A stretch of DNA of 64,000 nucleotides from an uncultured Fretibacterium sp. GTDB taxonomy: Bacteria > Synergistota > Synergistia > Synergistales > Aminobacteriaceae. Each line of letters begins with the position of its first letter. Within the stretch, counting starts at the first letter, position 1. The stretch lies in assembly GCA_937911045.1 (NCBI GenBank), contig CALEPX010000004.1, positions 1-64,000 of the forward strand, in the 5' to 3' direction. Made by a program: the position numbers and the translations under genes. Below the pieces are notes generated by a model. It ran no database searches, was not told where the DNA came from, and saw only the letters and a program-made list of their open reading frames with translations. This document shows, piece after piece, positions 52,601 through 59,509 of this stretch.

Positions 52601-52716
52601 AAATTTCCTGTCCGAACGAATTTGGATTTACAACCGAGAAAAGTTTTGCGAGATTACCTGAGAATGTGAGAGAGCATGTGTCAAATCTTGGGCGCAGAAT
52701 TATTTTCGCTCAGTGA
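49624..52716 (+). CDS. mfd: Transcription-repair coupling factor
   Basis: 1030 residues, slightly shorter than the usual 1100-1150. A UvrB-like N-terminal module (NWLKSGGVLATTPGALMSP, FIIDVFDP), the RNA polymerase-interacting domain (VGQLVIHEDFGVGIFRGI), then RecG-like translocase motifs: GDVGFGKTEVAMRAAF, IIDEEHRFGV, LSATPIPRTLALSL, ATTIIESGLDV and RGRVGRR. A TRCF C-terminal domain closes it. It removes stalled polymerase and recruits UvrA. Start: TTG at 49624 or ATG at 49642; neither has an ideal site. It overlaps the convergent Sel1 gene by 7 bp. Confidence 0.95.
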   Translation: MIFPDNMCPKISRAKISELNDATIFEYVNGAANAYICPTDAKNSHVIAIFADVLRASSFVSDYRILHENHNAFLLNELPLNIQIQNLQPLLIERGEMIRNWLKSGGVLATTPGALMSPCAFGSSEMKLQLGQEISPEKISAWLHESGYKNSSLVWSPGQYVRRGFIIDVFDPAHAMPIRIEFFDDVIDRIGAFNPQTQKSDSTLMKLDEIILHGLASESDSRKFPIEIFPANAKILFFDTDKINIQAGSFRWLWNEILSENHAIYKIQDWNEILAALLDMRNLRIEPVSKNAKFEVDISPLPAFKGDASVLSGICDALEKRNFHIKLYTQNPIFFETPYELHREKLSSGFIDNAGKIAFISDRELSGIIANEPVTKWRVPLEWQEKLSVGQLVIHEDFGVGIFRGIEKFKTAGSNHEPVDKLSIEFADEQRLLIPVLQSYKLIPMNEHVNENTELDSLRSVRWKKNLAKIREQAHDEAKTLLEIFAHRELERRDPRISPDDMYDKFVSAFPFNETVDQIKAIQDIMRDLSGNFPMDRLLVGDVGFGKTEVAMRAAFRVIESGFQVCVLVPTTLLAQQHFNTFQSRFAGFPVKIGMLSRFVSSKQSAKIISEIRENKLDIIIATHKILQKGIDFKNLGLLIIDEEHRFGVMHKEGLKKIYGSVDVLSLSATPIPRTLALSLRGLRSVSVLLTPPENRLPVATFSGIWQNSTVRRAVAYELSRGGQVYFLSCRISRIERYRQMLETFFPNAKIGIAHGQLSEKELEQIMLKFYAGEIDILIATTIIESGLDVERANTIIIDNSEELGLAQMYQLRGRVGRRGEKAFAYFFYPERGILNRETMDRLEAITTMTDLGSGYEIAKRDLDIRGGGNIGGTSQHGKDNSGNFGLFYEMLERELENLRGVKPHESVQINSDHGVGSIPEYYIPQEDVRVTLYRRLMHANDLPELDNLLSEMKDRFGKLPDDVKYLGGLLAIRKFGSDFGIKRVEIKNGLVKISCPNEFGFTTEKSFARLPENVREHVSNLGRRIIFAQ

Positions 52717-53834
52717 TGCAGGCGGATATATTTGCCGTTGACCCAACCGTTAGTTCCGTCTCTTGCAGTAACTCTGTACCAATCGCTGTTTGAATCGCTG
52801 AAGATTTCGTGAGCTGTAATTTCGCTGCCGTCTGGTAACGCGTCCAAAACTTGCGAGCCTTTCGCCACCGGAAAATTTCTGATGTTCAGCTTGTCTGATT
52901 GAGAGAGCGAGATTGTGCCTTCGACCGGTAATCTGTAATTTCGATTTGAGCGTTCGATCTCAGTCCGTGAGAATTTATTTTTGTCCAGCGCAACGACGTA
53001 GCTTGCCAACGCCCAACCTTGTGTTCCGCTTGCAGTTCTGACGTAATACCAAAATTCGTGATCTGAATCGCTTGTTCTGTATATGCTGACCGGATGACCG
53101 GAGTTCAATTTTTTCAGAGCGGGTGCGCGTATATTTGGGATTGCTCGAATATAGACGTTATTATCGAAAATTACGCCCGGGTACGGCAGAGAATTTTGAG
53201 CTTCGAGATTTGTCATGTATGGACGTTCGGTTTTCAGACGTTCGATCATGTCACAGCGTTTTTGTGCGATTTCGTAGCCCTGAGCAGCAGCTTTCTTGTA
53301 CCAGCGCAAAGCCTCGTCATAATCGCGACTAACTCCCCAGCCTTTGTAATATAACAAACCTACGCTAGCCTGAGCAAAATAATTTCCCTGTTCTGCAGCA
53401 GTTTTGAACCAACGCATTGCCTGTGAATAATCGCGCGTCACACCCCAGCCGTTTTGATACATCCAGCCGAGTTTGTCCTGAGCCGGAGCATAGCCCTGAT
53501 TAGACAGCCTGTTGAAAATTTCGAAGGCTTGCGAGTAATTACGCTCTTTCAGATATTTCTCAGCCTGGAAATACGCATCTTGAACACTTCCGGAACTTGA
53601 ACTTGACCCCGAAGAACCGGAGCTTGAGCTTGAATCCGAATCCGAAGTCAACCAATCTACAAATGCGTCAACAGCAGCGTCAATAATTGCGTCCTCAATT
53701 TGCTCGATTATAATGTCCCCGATGATTCCCAAGAGCGAATCGTCTTCTGCACGGGCGATTTTTGCAGCCAATGGGTTACAAATCAACGCCACACACAACA
53801 CAAATGCAACAAATCTGCGCGAAAAATTTTTCAT
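52710..53834 (-). CDS. Secreted Sel1-repeat and SH3-domain protein
   Basis: 374 residues. A signal peptide (about 1-29, ending IARAED) is followed by an amphipathic, Asp/Ile-rich region. The linker (about 65-85) is Asp/Ser/Gly, with GSSGSSSSSGS encoded by a hexamer repeat. Three Sel1 repeats (about 88-200) have the GYAPAQDKLGWMYQNGWGV and AQASVGLLYYKGWGVSRDY type. Two bacterial SH3 domains (about 220-290 and 310-372) have VYIRAIPNIRAP, QGWALASYV, LNIRNFPVAKGSQ and NGWVNGKYI. A probable envelope scaffold binding peptidoglycan or other proteins. No enzyme domain. Confidence 0.9.
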   Translation of the reverse strand: MKNFSRRFVAFVLCVALICNPLAAKIARAEDDSLLGIIGDIIIEQIEDAIIDAAVDAFVDWLTSDSDSSSSSGSSGSSSSSGSVQDAYFQAEKYLKERNYSQAFEIFNRLSNQGYAPAQDKLGWMYQNGWGVTRDYSQAMRWFKTAAEQGNYFAQASVGLLYYKGWGVSRDYDEALRWYKKAAAQGYEIAQKRCDMIERLKTERPYMTNLEAQNSLPYPGVIFDNNVYIRAIPNIRAPALKKLNSGHPVSIYRTSDSDHEFWYYVRTASGTQGWALASYVVALDKNKFSRTEIERSNRNYRLPVEGTISLSQSDKLNIRNFPVAKGSQVLDALPDGSEITAHEIFSDSNSDWYRVTARDGTNGWVNGKYIRLHH

Positions 53835-53993
53835 GACAACGACCTCCCTATGATTATTTTACGACAAAACGCCCCCAAAAATTCCGAGAGCGTCAGTTAA
53901 TTATGCGTTCAAAAATTCTGATTATCTCAACGAGCAATCTTTATTATAGCTTCGGTAATGTCTTTTACATCGCTTGTCTGAAAAAATCGGAGA

Positions 53994-54356
53994 CTAATTT
54001 TGAGGGACGGGTTGAGGAGATGGATTTTGACCTGCTGCAATGGCACCTACAACTGCTACTCCAGTTCCGACCATTTCCCTGCCATTTTCGCCAATAGCAC
54101 CGGTAACGTACCCACCAGCACCACCAACAACTGCACCAGCAGTTCCTGCGCCTATGATAAATGGCAAAGCTGCTCCGCCTGTAACGATTGTTGCGCCAGC
54201 TGCGAGTACAGCACCGCCGACCATGCCCCAGAAGCCCCAAGTTTTACCTTCTTCGTGAACTTCTTCCCAAGTTCTTGTCTTAGTTGTCCACGCGAACGCC
54301 GGACTGACCGAGAAAACCATAACTACGACTAATAATATTGCGACTAACTTTTTCAT
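53994..54356 (-). CDS. Small secreted glycine-zipper protein
   Basis: 120 residues. Signal peptide (about 1-22, ending PAFAWT), then WTTKTRTWEEVHEEGKTWGF. A Gly/Ala-rich segment (about 45-108) has the GxxxG spacing of membrane-inserting glycine zippers (GMVGGAVLAAGATIV, GAGTAGAVVGGAGG). Probably a membrane-associated periplasmic protein; no function assignable. It has its own promoter. The 159-nt gap to the Sel1 gene holds nothing I recognise. Confidence 0.8.
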   Translation of the reverse strand: MKKLVAILLVVVMVFSVSPAFAWTTKTRTWEEVHEEGKTWGFWGMVGGAVLAAGATIVTGGAALPFIIGAGTAGAVVGGAGGYVTGAIGENGREMVGTGVAVVGAIAAGQNPSPQPVPQN

Positions 54357-54397
54357 GAAACAACATTCCTTTCTAAATTTAATAACTTAGTGATTTT

Positions 54398-54425
54398 ATT
54401 TTAAGCCTTTTACACTCAAGTGCAA
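54398..54425 (-). promoter_or_regulatory. Promoter of the glycine-zipper gene
   Basis: Minus-strand TTGCAC (54425-54420), a 16-nt spacer, TAAAAT (54403-54398). The start would be about 35 nt before the ATG. Confidence 0.5.
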
Positions 54426-54438
54426 GAGGTGAAAAATA

Positions 54439-54690
54439 CTGAATAATCGACGAGGAAGACCCAGAATTTACACCAACAAAGCTGAGAACATGAGAGCTTT
54501 TCGCGCTCGGAAAAAATCGGAAGGCTACAAAGACATTCACGCTTCGATCCCTGACGAATACAAAAAGCTGCTCGATAAGTTTTGCCACGATACTAAACTC
54601 TCGATTTCGGAATTTATCTGCTATCTTCTCGGTTGCGCGCAAGAAAGAGACTTACCAGACATAGACCGCCCCATCGACTTCCAAAATTGA
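54439..54690 (+). CDS. Small basic RGRPR-motif protein, possible CTG start
   Basis: 83 residues if begun at CTG (54439); an ATG at 54490 would give 66. The longer form is favoured: AGAGG lies 9 nt upstream of the CTG, no ATG/GTG/TTG occurs in frame between an upstream TGA (54430) and 54490, and the extra segment has RRGRPRIYTNKAENMRAF, a DNA-binding-style AT-hook-like motif. The ATG has no good ribosome site. The C-terminal part (HASIPDEYKKLLDKFC, KLSISEFICYLL) resembles a ribbon-helix-helix fold. Probably a small DNA-binding regulator of an adjacent gene. Confidence 0.65.
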   Translation: MNNRRGRPRIYTNKAENMRAFRARKKSEGYKDIHASIPDEYKKLLDKFCHDTKLSISEFICYLLGCAQERDLPDIDRPIDFQN

Positions 54691-54724
54691 CGGTGTGATT
54701 ATATTATGTTTCGTGAATTTGCAA

Positions 54725-54750
54725 CATGTGCGTTTGATTAGTGCATGTGC
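54725..54750. promoter_or_regulatory. Direct repeats and extended -10 before the membrane HTH gene
   Basis: CATGTGC occurs at 54725 and 54744 (19 nt apart), followed by TGCTATCAT. This could be an operator overlapping the promoter of the gene at 54793. Confidence 0.35.
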
Positions 54751-54792
54751 TATCATGATTTGCGAAATTTTCCGAACGGGAGTGTGTAGGTT

Positions 54793-56433
54793 TTGGCAAA
54801 GGACAAATTCAATCTAACGGACGACATGATGCAGCGTCTGAGAGCAAGATTTCTCGAATTCAAGCGCGAACGTGACATGATACATGCGTTATTGAACGAT
54901 TACATTGCAGATTACAGACAATTTGATGGAACGTCTGAGCAACGTTACGAATATTTACGCCGAAAGTTTTCGTCACGAGTTCCGGCTTTAAGTCACTTGA
55001 TATTCTCTCAGGGCGAAATTCTCTGGAGCGTCAATGACATCGCAATAGTCTTGGACAGACACAGAACTACAATCGGCAGATCTCTCGAAAAAATGGAACA
55101 CTCAAGCGCATGGCGTTCAAGATTATTATCAACACGCGAAAATTCCAAAGCTTCAAGCGGTCTGAACGTCACGGTATATCGCAAAGAGATTTTTGACTTG
55201 CTGCTGGATTTGTACGAAGAAGAATATTTGCTCAGATTCTCTCAGCCAAGACACGGCGATCCCGAAAATGCTCCTGACGAAATCGAAGTGCGAAAGTTTT
55301 GGGAATTTCTCAAAGATGCTGAAGCTTACGATTTGCTCAGTCTCAGTGACGAATCCGGCGAATCCGATGAATACGACGAAGATTTTGACGACGAGATCCC
55401 GCCAATTACGTTCGGTGAAATTATGTCGATGATTTGGGAGAAAGTTTTCAGAATCAGGAACACTACGATTTGTTCGGTGATTTTTGCGATTGTATTCGAA
55501 TTAACGCGAAGATTTTTCGGGATTAACGTCTGGCTGTCAATCATTCCGTTCACGATTACGATTTTGTGTGTGCTGATCATGTTCTCAAATTCACGGCTGA
55601 ATTTCTGGGCAAATATTGGAGCTGTTAGTTTATTTTTCGGGTTTCTGTGGGTGTCAGCGTCACTATCGATTGACAAGCTCTCACCGGAATTTCGCGATGA
55701 AGTCAAAAGCCAGGTCAAGTCCGAAGTAAAATCCGAAATGAAATCCGAAATCAAGGACGAGATAAAAGTCGAAATCAAAACCGAAGCAGAATCTATCGAA
55801 CCGAAATTATCACTCGCTCCGACGATGGGACGCAATCTAACCGTAGCTTTTAATATCGGCTCGAATGTTTTTGACAGGACGCGCGAATTTTTTTACAGAA
55901 TACGCCCGAACGAAAATTTCAGGTCTCTCGGCAAAATGAACCTGATAAATCCCGACACAAAAGAACCTTACGCAGCTCGCACTATACAAACTGACAGAAG
56001 CTCCGGAATAATTACGATTGATTTGAAATACGTTGATCTTAATGAGAACGAGAGCGAAAATTTCTGGACATTCTCGGCTGATTTGGGCGTTGAACTCGTG
56101 AAATTGTGCAAGCAATCCGTCCTGAACACTCCGAATGATTACGCTTGGCTGTTCATCACGAAATATTACGACGGAAATTACGCGCTGAGAGTTTACCCGC
56201 CGTTATTTGACGCAATCGGACGCGAATCGATTCAGGAAATTTATTACGGCTTGAACGGTGAATCACCCAAAACGAGAATTGATTACGCGAAACTCTCAGA
56301 ACCCGGGCGCGGCAATCATGTGTTCGACGTTTATCTGGTAACGAAACACGCGAAAAACGACATGCACTCAGTTAAATCATATATCCTGTTCAAAGACGGG
56401 ACTTCATCGGACGTGCGGGAAATCGATTTCTAA
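54793..56433 (+). CDS. Membrane-spanning HTH one-component regulator-like protein
   Basis: 546 residues, TTG start with GGGAGTG about 10 nt upstream. Residues about 70-105 form a helix-turn-helix (GEILWSVNDIAIVLDRHRTT, IGRSLEKME). Residues 170-215 are acidic. Three membrane helices follow (about 222-238, 243-262, 268-288), placing the C-terminus outside the cytoplasm. A tetrapeptide repeat (VKSQ, VKSE, VKSE, MKSE, IKDE, IKVE, IKTE; about 303-332) is probably coiled coil. The C-terminal 210 residues form a beta-rich domain of unknown family. The layout resembles ToxR/CadC-type membrane regulators, but I do not recognise the family. Confidence 0.7.
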   Translation: MAKDKFNLTDDMMQRLRARFLEFKRERDMIHALLNDYIADYRQFDGTSEQRYEYLRRKFSSRVPALSHLIFSQGEILWSVNDIAIVLDRHRTTIGRSLEKMEHSSAWRSRLLSTRENSKASSGLNVTVYRKEIFDLLLDLYEEEYLLRFSQPRHGDPENAPDEIEVRKFWEFLKDAEAYDLLSLSDESGESDEYDEDFDDEIPPITFGEIMSMIWEKVFRIRNTTICSVIFAIVFELTRRFFGINVWLSIIPFTITILCVLIMFSNSRLNFWANIGAVSLFFGFLWVSASLSIDKLSPEFRDEVKSQVKSEVKSEMKSEIKDEIKVEIKTEAESIEPKLSLAPTMGRNLTVAFNIGSNVFDRTREFFYRIRPNENFRSLGKMNLINPDTKEPYAARTIQTDRSSGIITIDLKYVDLNENESENFWTFSADLGVELVKLCKQSVLNTPNDYAWLFITKYYDGNYALRVYPPLFDAIGRESIQEIYYGLNGESPKTRIDYAKLSEPGRGNHVFDVYLVTKHAKNDMHSVKSYILFKDGTSSDVREIDF

Positions 56434-56552
56434 AATTGACAGGAATTGACGAAAATTTTTTACTCAATTCTGTATATTTCAAAAATACTCGCAAATGAGA
56501 TAATATTCCTGCATAATTTTGCTATTCAGAAACCAGAAAGGAATGAATAAAC

Positions 56553-57083
56553 TTGTTCAACGGAACTACGATTGTGTGTGTTCGGGACGGCTCAAAAGTT
56601 GCGATGGCCGGTGATGGTCAGGTAACTTTGGGAAGTCAGGTTATAAAATCCGGTGCGAGAAAAGTGCGCACGTTGTTACACGGGAAAATTTTGACGGGGT
56701 TCGCAGGAAGTACTGCCGACGCTATGACGTTGCTCGAAAAATTCGAGAATTGCCTTGAACAGGAAAAGGGCGATTTGATGCGAGGTGCTGTTAAACTTGT
56801 TCGGGAATGGCGGCTTGATAAAGCGTTGCGGCGTTTGGAAGCCATGATGTTGGCGGCAAATTCTGAGATGACGTTATTATTAAGCGGCGCGGGCGATGTG
56901 CTTGAACCTGAAGGCGATGTTGCTGCTATTGGTTCTGGCTCTGGTTACGCATTGGCTGCTGGTCGTGCGTTGAGAGCTGCTACGGATCTTTCAGCCGATG
57001 AAATTGCGAAACGTGCTATCGAAATTGCTTCGGAAATTTGCATTTACACGAATAATAATATTACACTTGAGGTACTTGCTTAG
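56553..57083 (+). CDS. hslV: ATP-dependent protease subunit HslV (ClpQ)
   Basis: 176 residues, TTG start. The N-terminus MFNGTTIVCVRDGSKVAMAG places the catalytic Thr at position 5, so a short propeptide must be removed. AGDGQVTLGSQV, SGAGDVLEPEGDVAAIGSG and ITLEVLA are conserved. It forms the peptidase core of HslUV and lies 3 nt before hslU. The hslV-hslU-codY order matches Bacillus clpQ-clpY-codY. The upstream gap (56434-56552) has direct TTGACA/TTGACG repeats that could be -35 elements. Confidence 0.97.
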   Translation: MFNGTTIVCVRDGSKVAMAGDGQVTLGSQVIKSGARKVRTLLHGKILTGFAGSTADAMTLLEKFENCLEQEKGDLMRGAVKLVREWRLDKALRRLEAMMLAANSEMTLLLSGAGDVLEPEGDVAAIGSGSGYALAAGRALRAATDLSADEIAKRAIEIASEICIYTNNNITLEVLA

Positions 57084-57086
57084 AAA

Positions 57087-58568
57087 ATGGCTACGAAAAT
57101 TACAAATTCAGATTTAACGCCCTCGAAAATTATCGAGTATTTGAATCGCTATATAATCGGTCAGGACAAAGCGAAACGTGCTGTTGCAATCGCTCTCAGA
57201 AATCGAATCAGACGCAGAGCCTTGCCGCCGGAAATTGCTCACGAGATCATGCCGAAAAATATCCTGATGGTAGGACCTACAGGTGTCGGAAAAACTGAAA
57301 TCGCGCGAAGATTAGCTACACTGACAGATGCTCCGTTCGTGAAAGTCGAGGCTACAAAATTCACGGAAGTCGGTTATGTCGGTCGTGACGTTGAGACTAT
57401 AATTCGAGATTTGACGGAATTTGCTGTCTCAATGGTGCGAAAGAAAATGCTGGCGAAAGTTCAAGCCCCTGCTATGGAACGCGCCGAACAGAGATTACTC
57501 GATGCGTTGCTGCCAAAACCCGTGAAAAAATTTCCGGTTCACGATTTCATGAGAGCTTTCAACGCGAGTTTATCCGCTGAGAAAAATAATTCCGAGCAAG
57601 ATCCAGATCCAGATCCAGATTCAGATGCAAATGCAATTTCGGATTCAGAACAGGAAACACAAATTACTCCGGAAGAAGATGCCCGACATGAACGAACACG
57701 CGAAAGATTGCTCAAGATGCTTAGAGAAGGCAAACTTGATTCGCGCGACATAGAAATCGACGTTAATGACAGCGTGACAGCAATGCCATTTTTCGCTTCA
57801 CCCGGAATGGACGTTATGGGCATAAATATTACCGAAATGCTCGGGGGGATCATGCCCAAGAGAACTAAGAAACGCCACATGAAAGTCTCCGAAGCTCTGA
57901 GAATTTTGCAGCAGGAAGAAGCCGAGAAATTAATCGACGCGGACGCAATGGCTAAAGAAGCTCTGGAACTTGCTCAGGAGGACGGAATCGTATTTCTTGA
58001 CGAGATTGACAAAGTTGTCGTGAAAAATGGCAGCTCTCACGGACCAGACGTCAGCCGCGAAGGTGTTCAGCGTGATTTATTGCCGATTGTCGAAGGCTCT
58101 GTTGTGCAAACTCGTTACGGGCCTGTAAAAACCGATCACATTCTTTTTATTGCAGCGGGTGCGTTCAGCGGCGTTAAACCGTCGGATTTGATTCCGGAAT
58201 TGCAGGGGCGTTTCCCGATTCGCGTTGAGCTTGAGCCTTTGAGCTGGGAAAATTTGCAGCAGATTTTGACTGAACCGGAGAACAGCTTGATAAAACAATA
58301 CGAAGCGTTAATCTCAACAGAAGGCACGGACTTGATATTCACGAAAGAATCTACCGAGGAAATTGCGCGACTTGCTCACAAAATGAACTCCGAAATGGAG
58401 GACATCGGCGCTCGAAGGTTGCACACAATGATGGAACAGTTGCTCGAAGAAATCAGTTTCAGCGTTTGCGACATGGACACCGAAAGTGTGACTATTACTC
58501 CGGAAATGGTGCGCGAAAAGTTAAGCGGCTTAATCGAGAATAGCGATATACGAAGATACTTGTTATAA
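57087..58568 (+). CDS. hslU: HslU (ClpY) unfoldase ATPase
   Basis: 493 residues. Walker A GPTGVGKTEIARRLA, the double-psi region RNRIRRRALP, then the I domain (about 110-290) and Walker B DGIVFLDEIDKV. The C-terminal sensor-2 region has EMEDIGARRLHTMMEQLL and the tail ends DIRRYLL, which docks into HslV. An acidic insert (DPDPDPDSDANAISDSE) at about 175-191 is a hexamer-repeat tract inside the I domain, making the protein slightly longer than most. Confidence 0.97.
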   Translation: MATKITNSDLTPSKIIEYLNRYIIGQDKAKRAVAIALRNRIRRRALPPEIAHEIMPKNILMVGPTGVGKTEIARRLATLTDAPFVKVEATKFTEVGYVGRDVETIIRDLTEFAVSMVRKKMLAKVQAPAMERAEQRLLDALLPKPVKKFPVHDFMRAFNASLSAEKNNSEQDPDPDPDSDANAISDSEQETQITPEEDARHERTRERLLKMLREGKLDSRDIEIDVNDSVTAMPFFASPGMDVMGINITEMLGGIMPKRTKKRHMKVSEALRILQQEEAEKLIDADAMAKEALELAQEDGIVFLDEIDKVVVKNGSSHGPDVSREGVQRDLLPIVEGSVVQTRYGPVKTDHILFIAAGAFSGVKPSDLIPELQGRFPIRVELEPLSWENLQQILTEPENSLIKQYEALISTEGTDLIFTKESTEEIARLAHKMNSEMEDIGARRLHTMMEQLLEEISFSVCDMDTESVTITPEMVREKLSGLIENSDIRRYLL

Positions 58569-58602
58569 ACTTGAATTTGCGAGGGAGGTTAGTTAGATTA
58601 TC

Positions 58603-59409
58603 ATGAACGGACTTATACATTCAGAAAATGCGGCTCTGAAAAAATTATTGAACAAAACGCGTCAGGTCGGGCGTGCGATTCAATCGCGTCGTGAGGGTGA
58701 ACCGCTGGATTATTTTCACTTGTCGCAATTATTATCCGAATTTTCTACGGCGAACGTTTATATCGTCGATAAATTGGGAATGTTGCTGGGCTATAACTGG
58801 CTGCCTGAATACGAGTCAAAGGCTTTATCCGACAGTTTCAAAGACGGAGTTATGCCCGAGGAATTTGTGATCCGCATGAACCGTTGCAGAGATTCCGAAA
58901 TTCATGACGAAGACGCGTTTTTGTTCGACGACGCTTATTCTGGCGAAAGACCGGAAAAGCATCTCATGTACGTTCCGATTTTGGGAGCTAGTGCTGAACG
59001 ATTGGGTACGGTTATGCTTGTGAGATTTCACGCGCCATTCTTACTTGAGGACGTGTTGCTCGCCGAATATCTGGGCATGTTGGTCGGGATCGAAATTCTA
59101 AATGAACGCGCAAAAAATTTAGAGGAAATTTCCCGCAATCGAATTGCTGTTCAAATGGCAATGCGTGCGCTGTCATATTCGGAACTTGAGAGCATGAAAC
59201 ATATCTGTGCGGAATTAAACGGCATTGAAGGTGTCGCAATCGCCAGCAAAGTTGCGGATCGTGTCGGAGTTACGCGAAGTGTAATCGTGAATGCTCTGCG
59301 AAAACTTGAGAGTGCAGGCTTAATCGAAAGTCGCAGTCTCGGCATGAAGGGAACGTATATTAAAATCCTGAGTCCGTTGCTGCTGGAATACCTCAACAAA
59401 AGCAACTAA
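58603..59409 (+). CDS. codY: CodY-type GTP/branched-chain amino-acid-sensing regulator
   Basis: 268 residues. The N-terminal GAF domain (about 1-155) has the LLNKTRQVGRAIQSRREGEP start and YNWLPEYESKAL. The C-terminal winged HTH (about 205-265) has GIEGVAIASKVADRVGVTRSVIV then NALRKLESAGLIESRS and GMKGTYIKIL, matching the CodY recognition helix. CodY represses amino-acid uptake and biosynthesis when isoleucine/valine and GTP are high. Its position after hslVU is the Bacillus order. It is described mainly from Bacillota, so its presence here is notable. Ribosome site GGAGG. Confidence 0.95.
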   Translation: MNGLIHSENAALKKLLNKTRQVGRAIQSRREGEPLDYFHLSQLLSEFSTANVYIVDKLGMLLGYNWLPEYESKALSDSFKDGVMPEEFVIRMNRCRDSEIHDEDAFLFDDAYSGERPEKHLMYVPILGASAERLGTVMLVRFHAPFLLEDVLLAEYLGMLVGIEILNERAKNLEEISRNRIAVQMAMRALSYSELESMKHICAELNGIEGVAIASKVADRVGVTRSVIVNALRKLESAGLIESRSLGMKGTYIKILSPLLLEYLNKSN

Positions 59410-59442
59410 CTCACTAATTCACGAGAATTTACGCGCATGAAA

Positions 59443-59482
59443 AATGCCCCTCCGGATTCATCTCTGGAAGGGCATTCGTTTA
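59443..59482. terminator. Bidirectional terminator between codY and the Synergist-CTERM gene
   Basis: AATGCCC pairs with GGGCATT, and TCC with GGA inside (one mismatch). On the minus strand TTTTT follows, and on plus CGTTTATTT. Confidence 0.8.
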
Positions 59483-59509
59483 TTTCTAACTATCAGCTAA
59501 ATTTCCGAA

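Noticed and set aside
54725..54750. CATGTGC direct repeats as a firm operator
   Set aside because: Two 7-mers can recur by chance; kept only as a low-confidence candidate.
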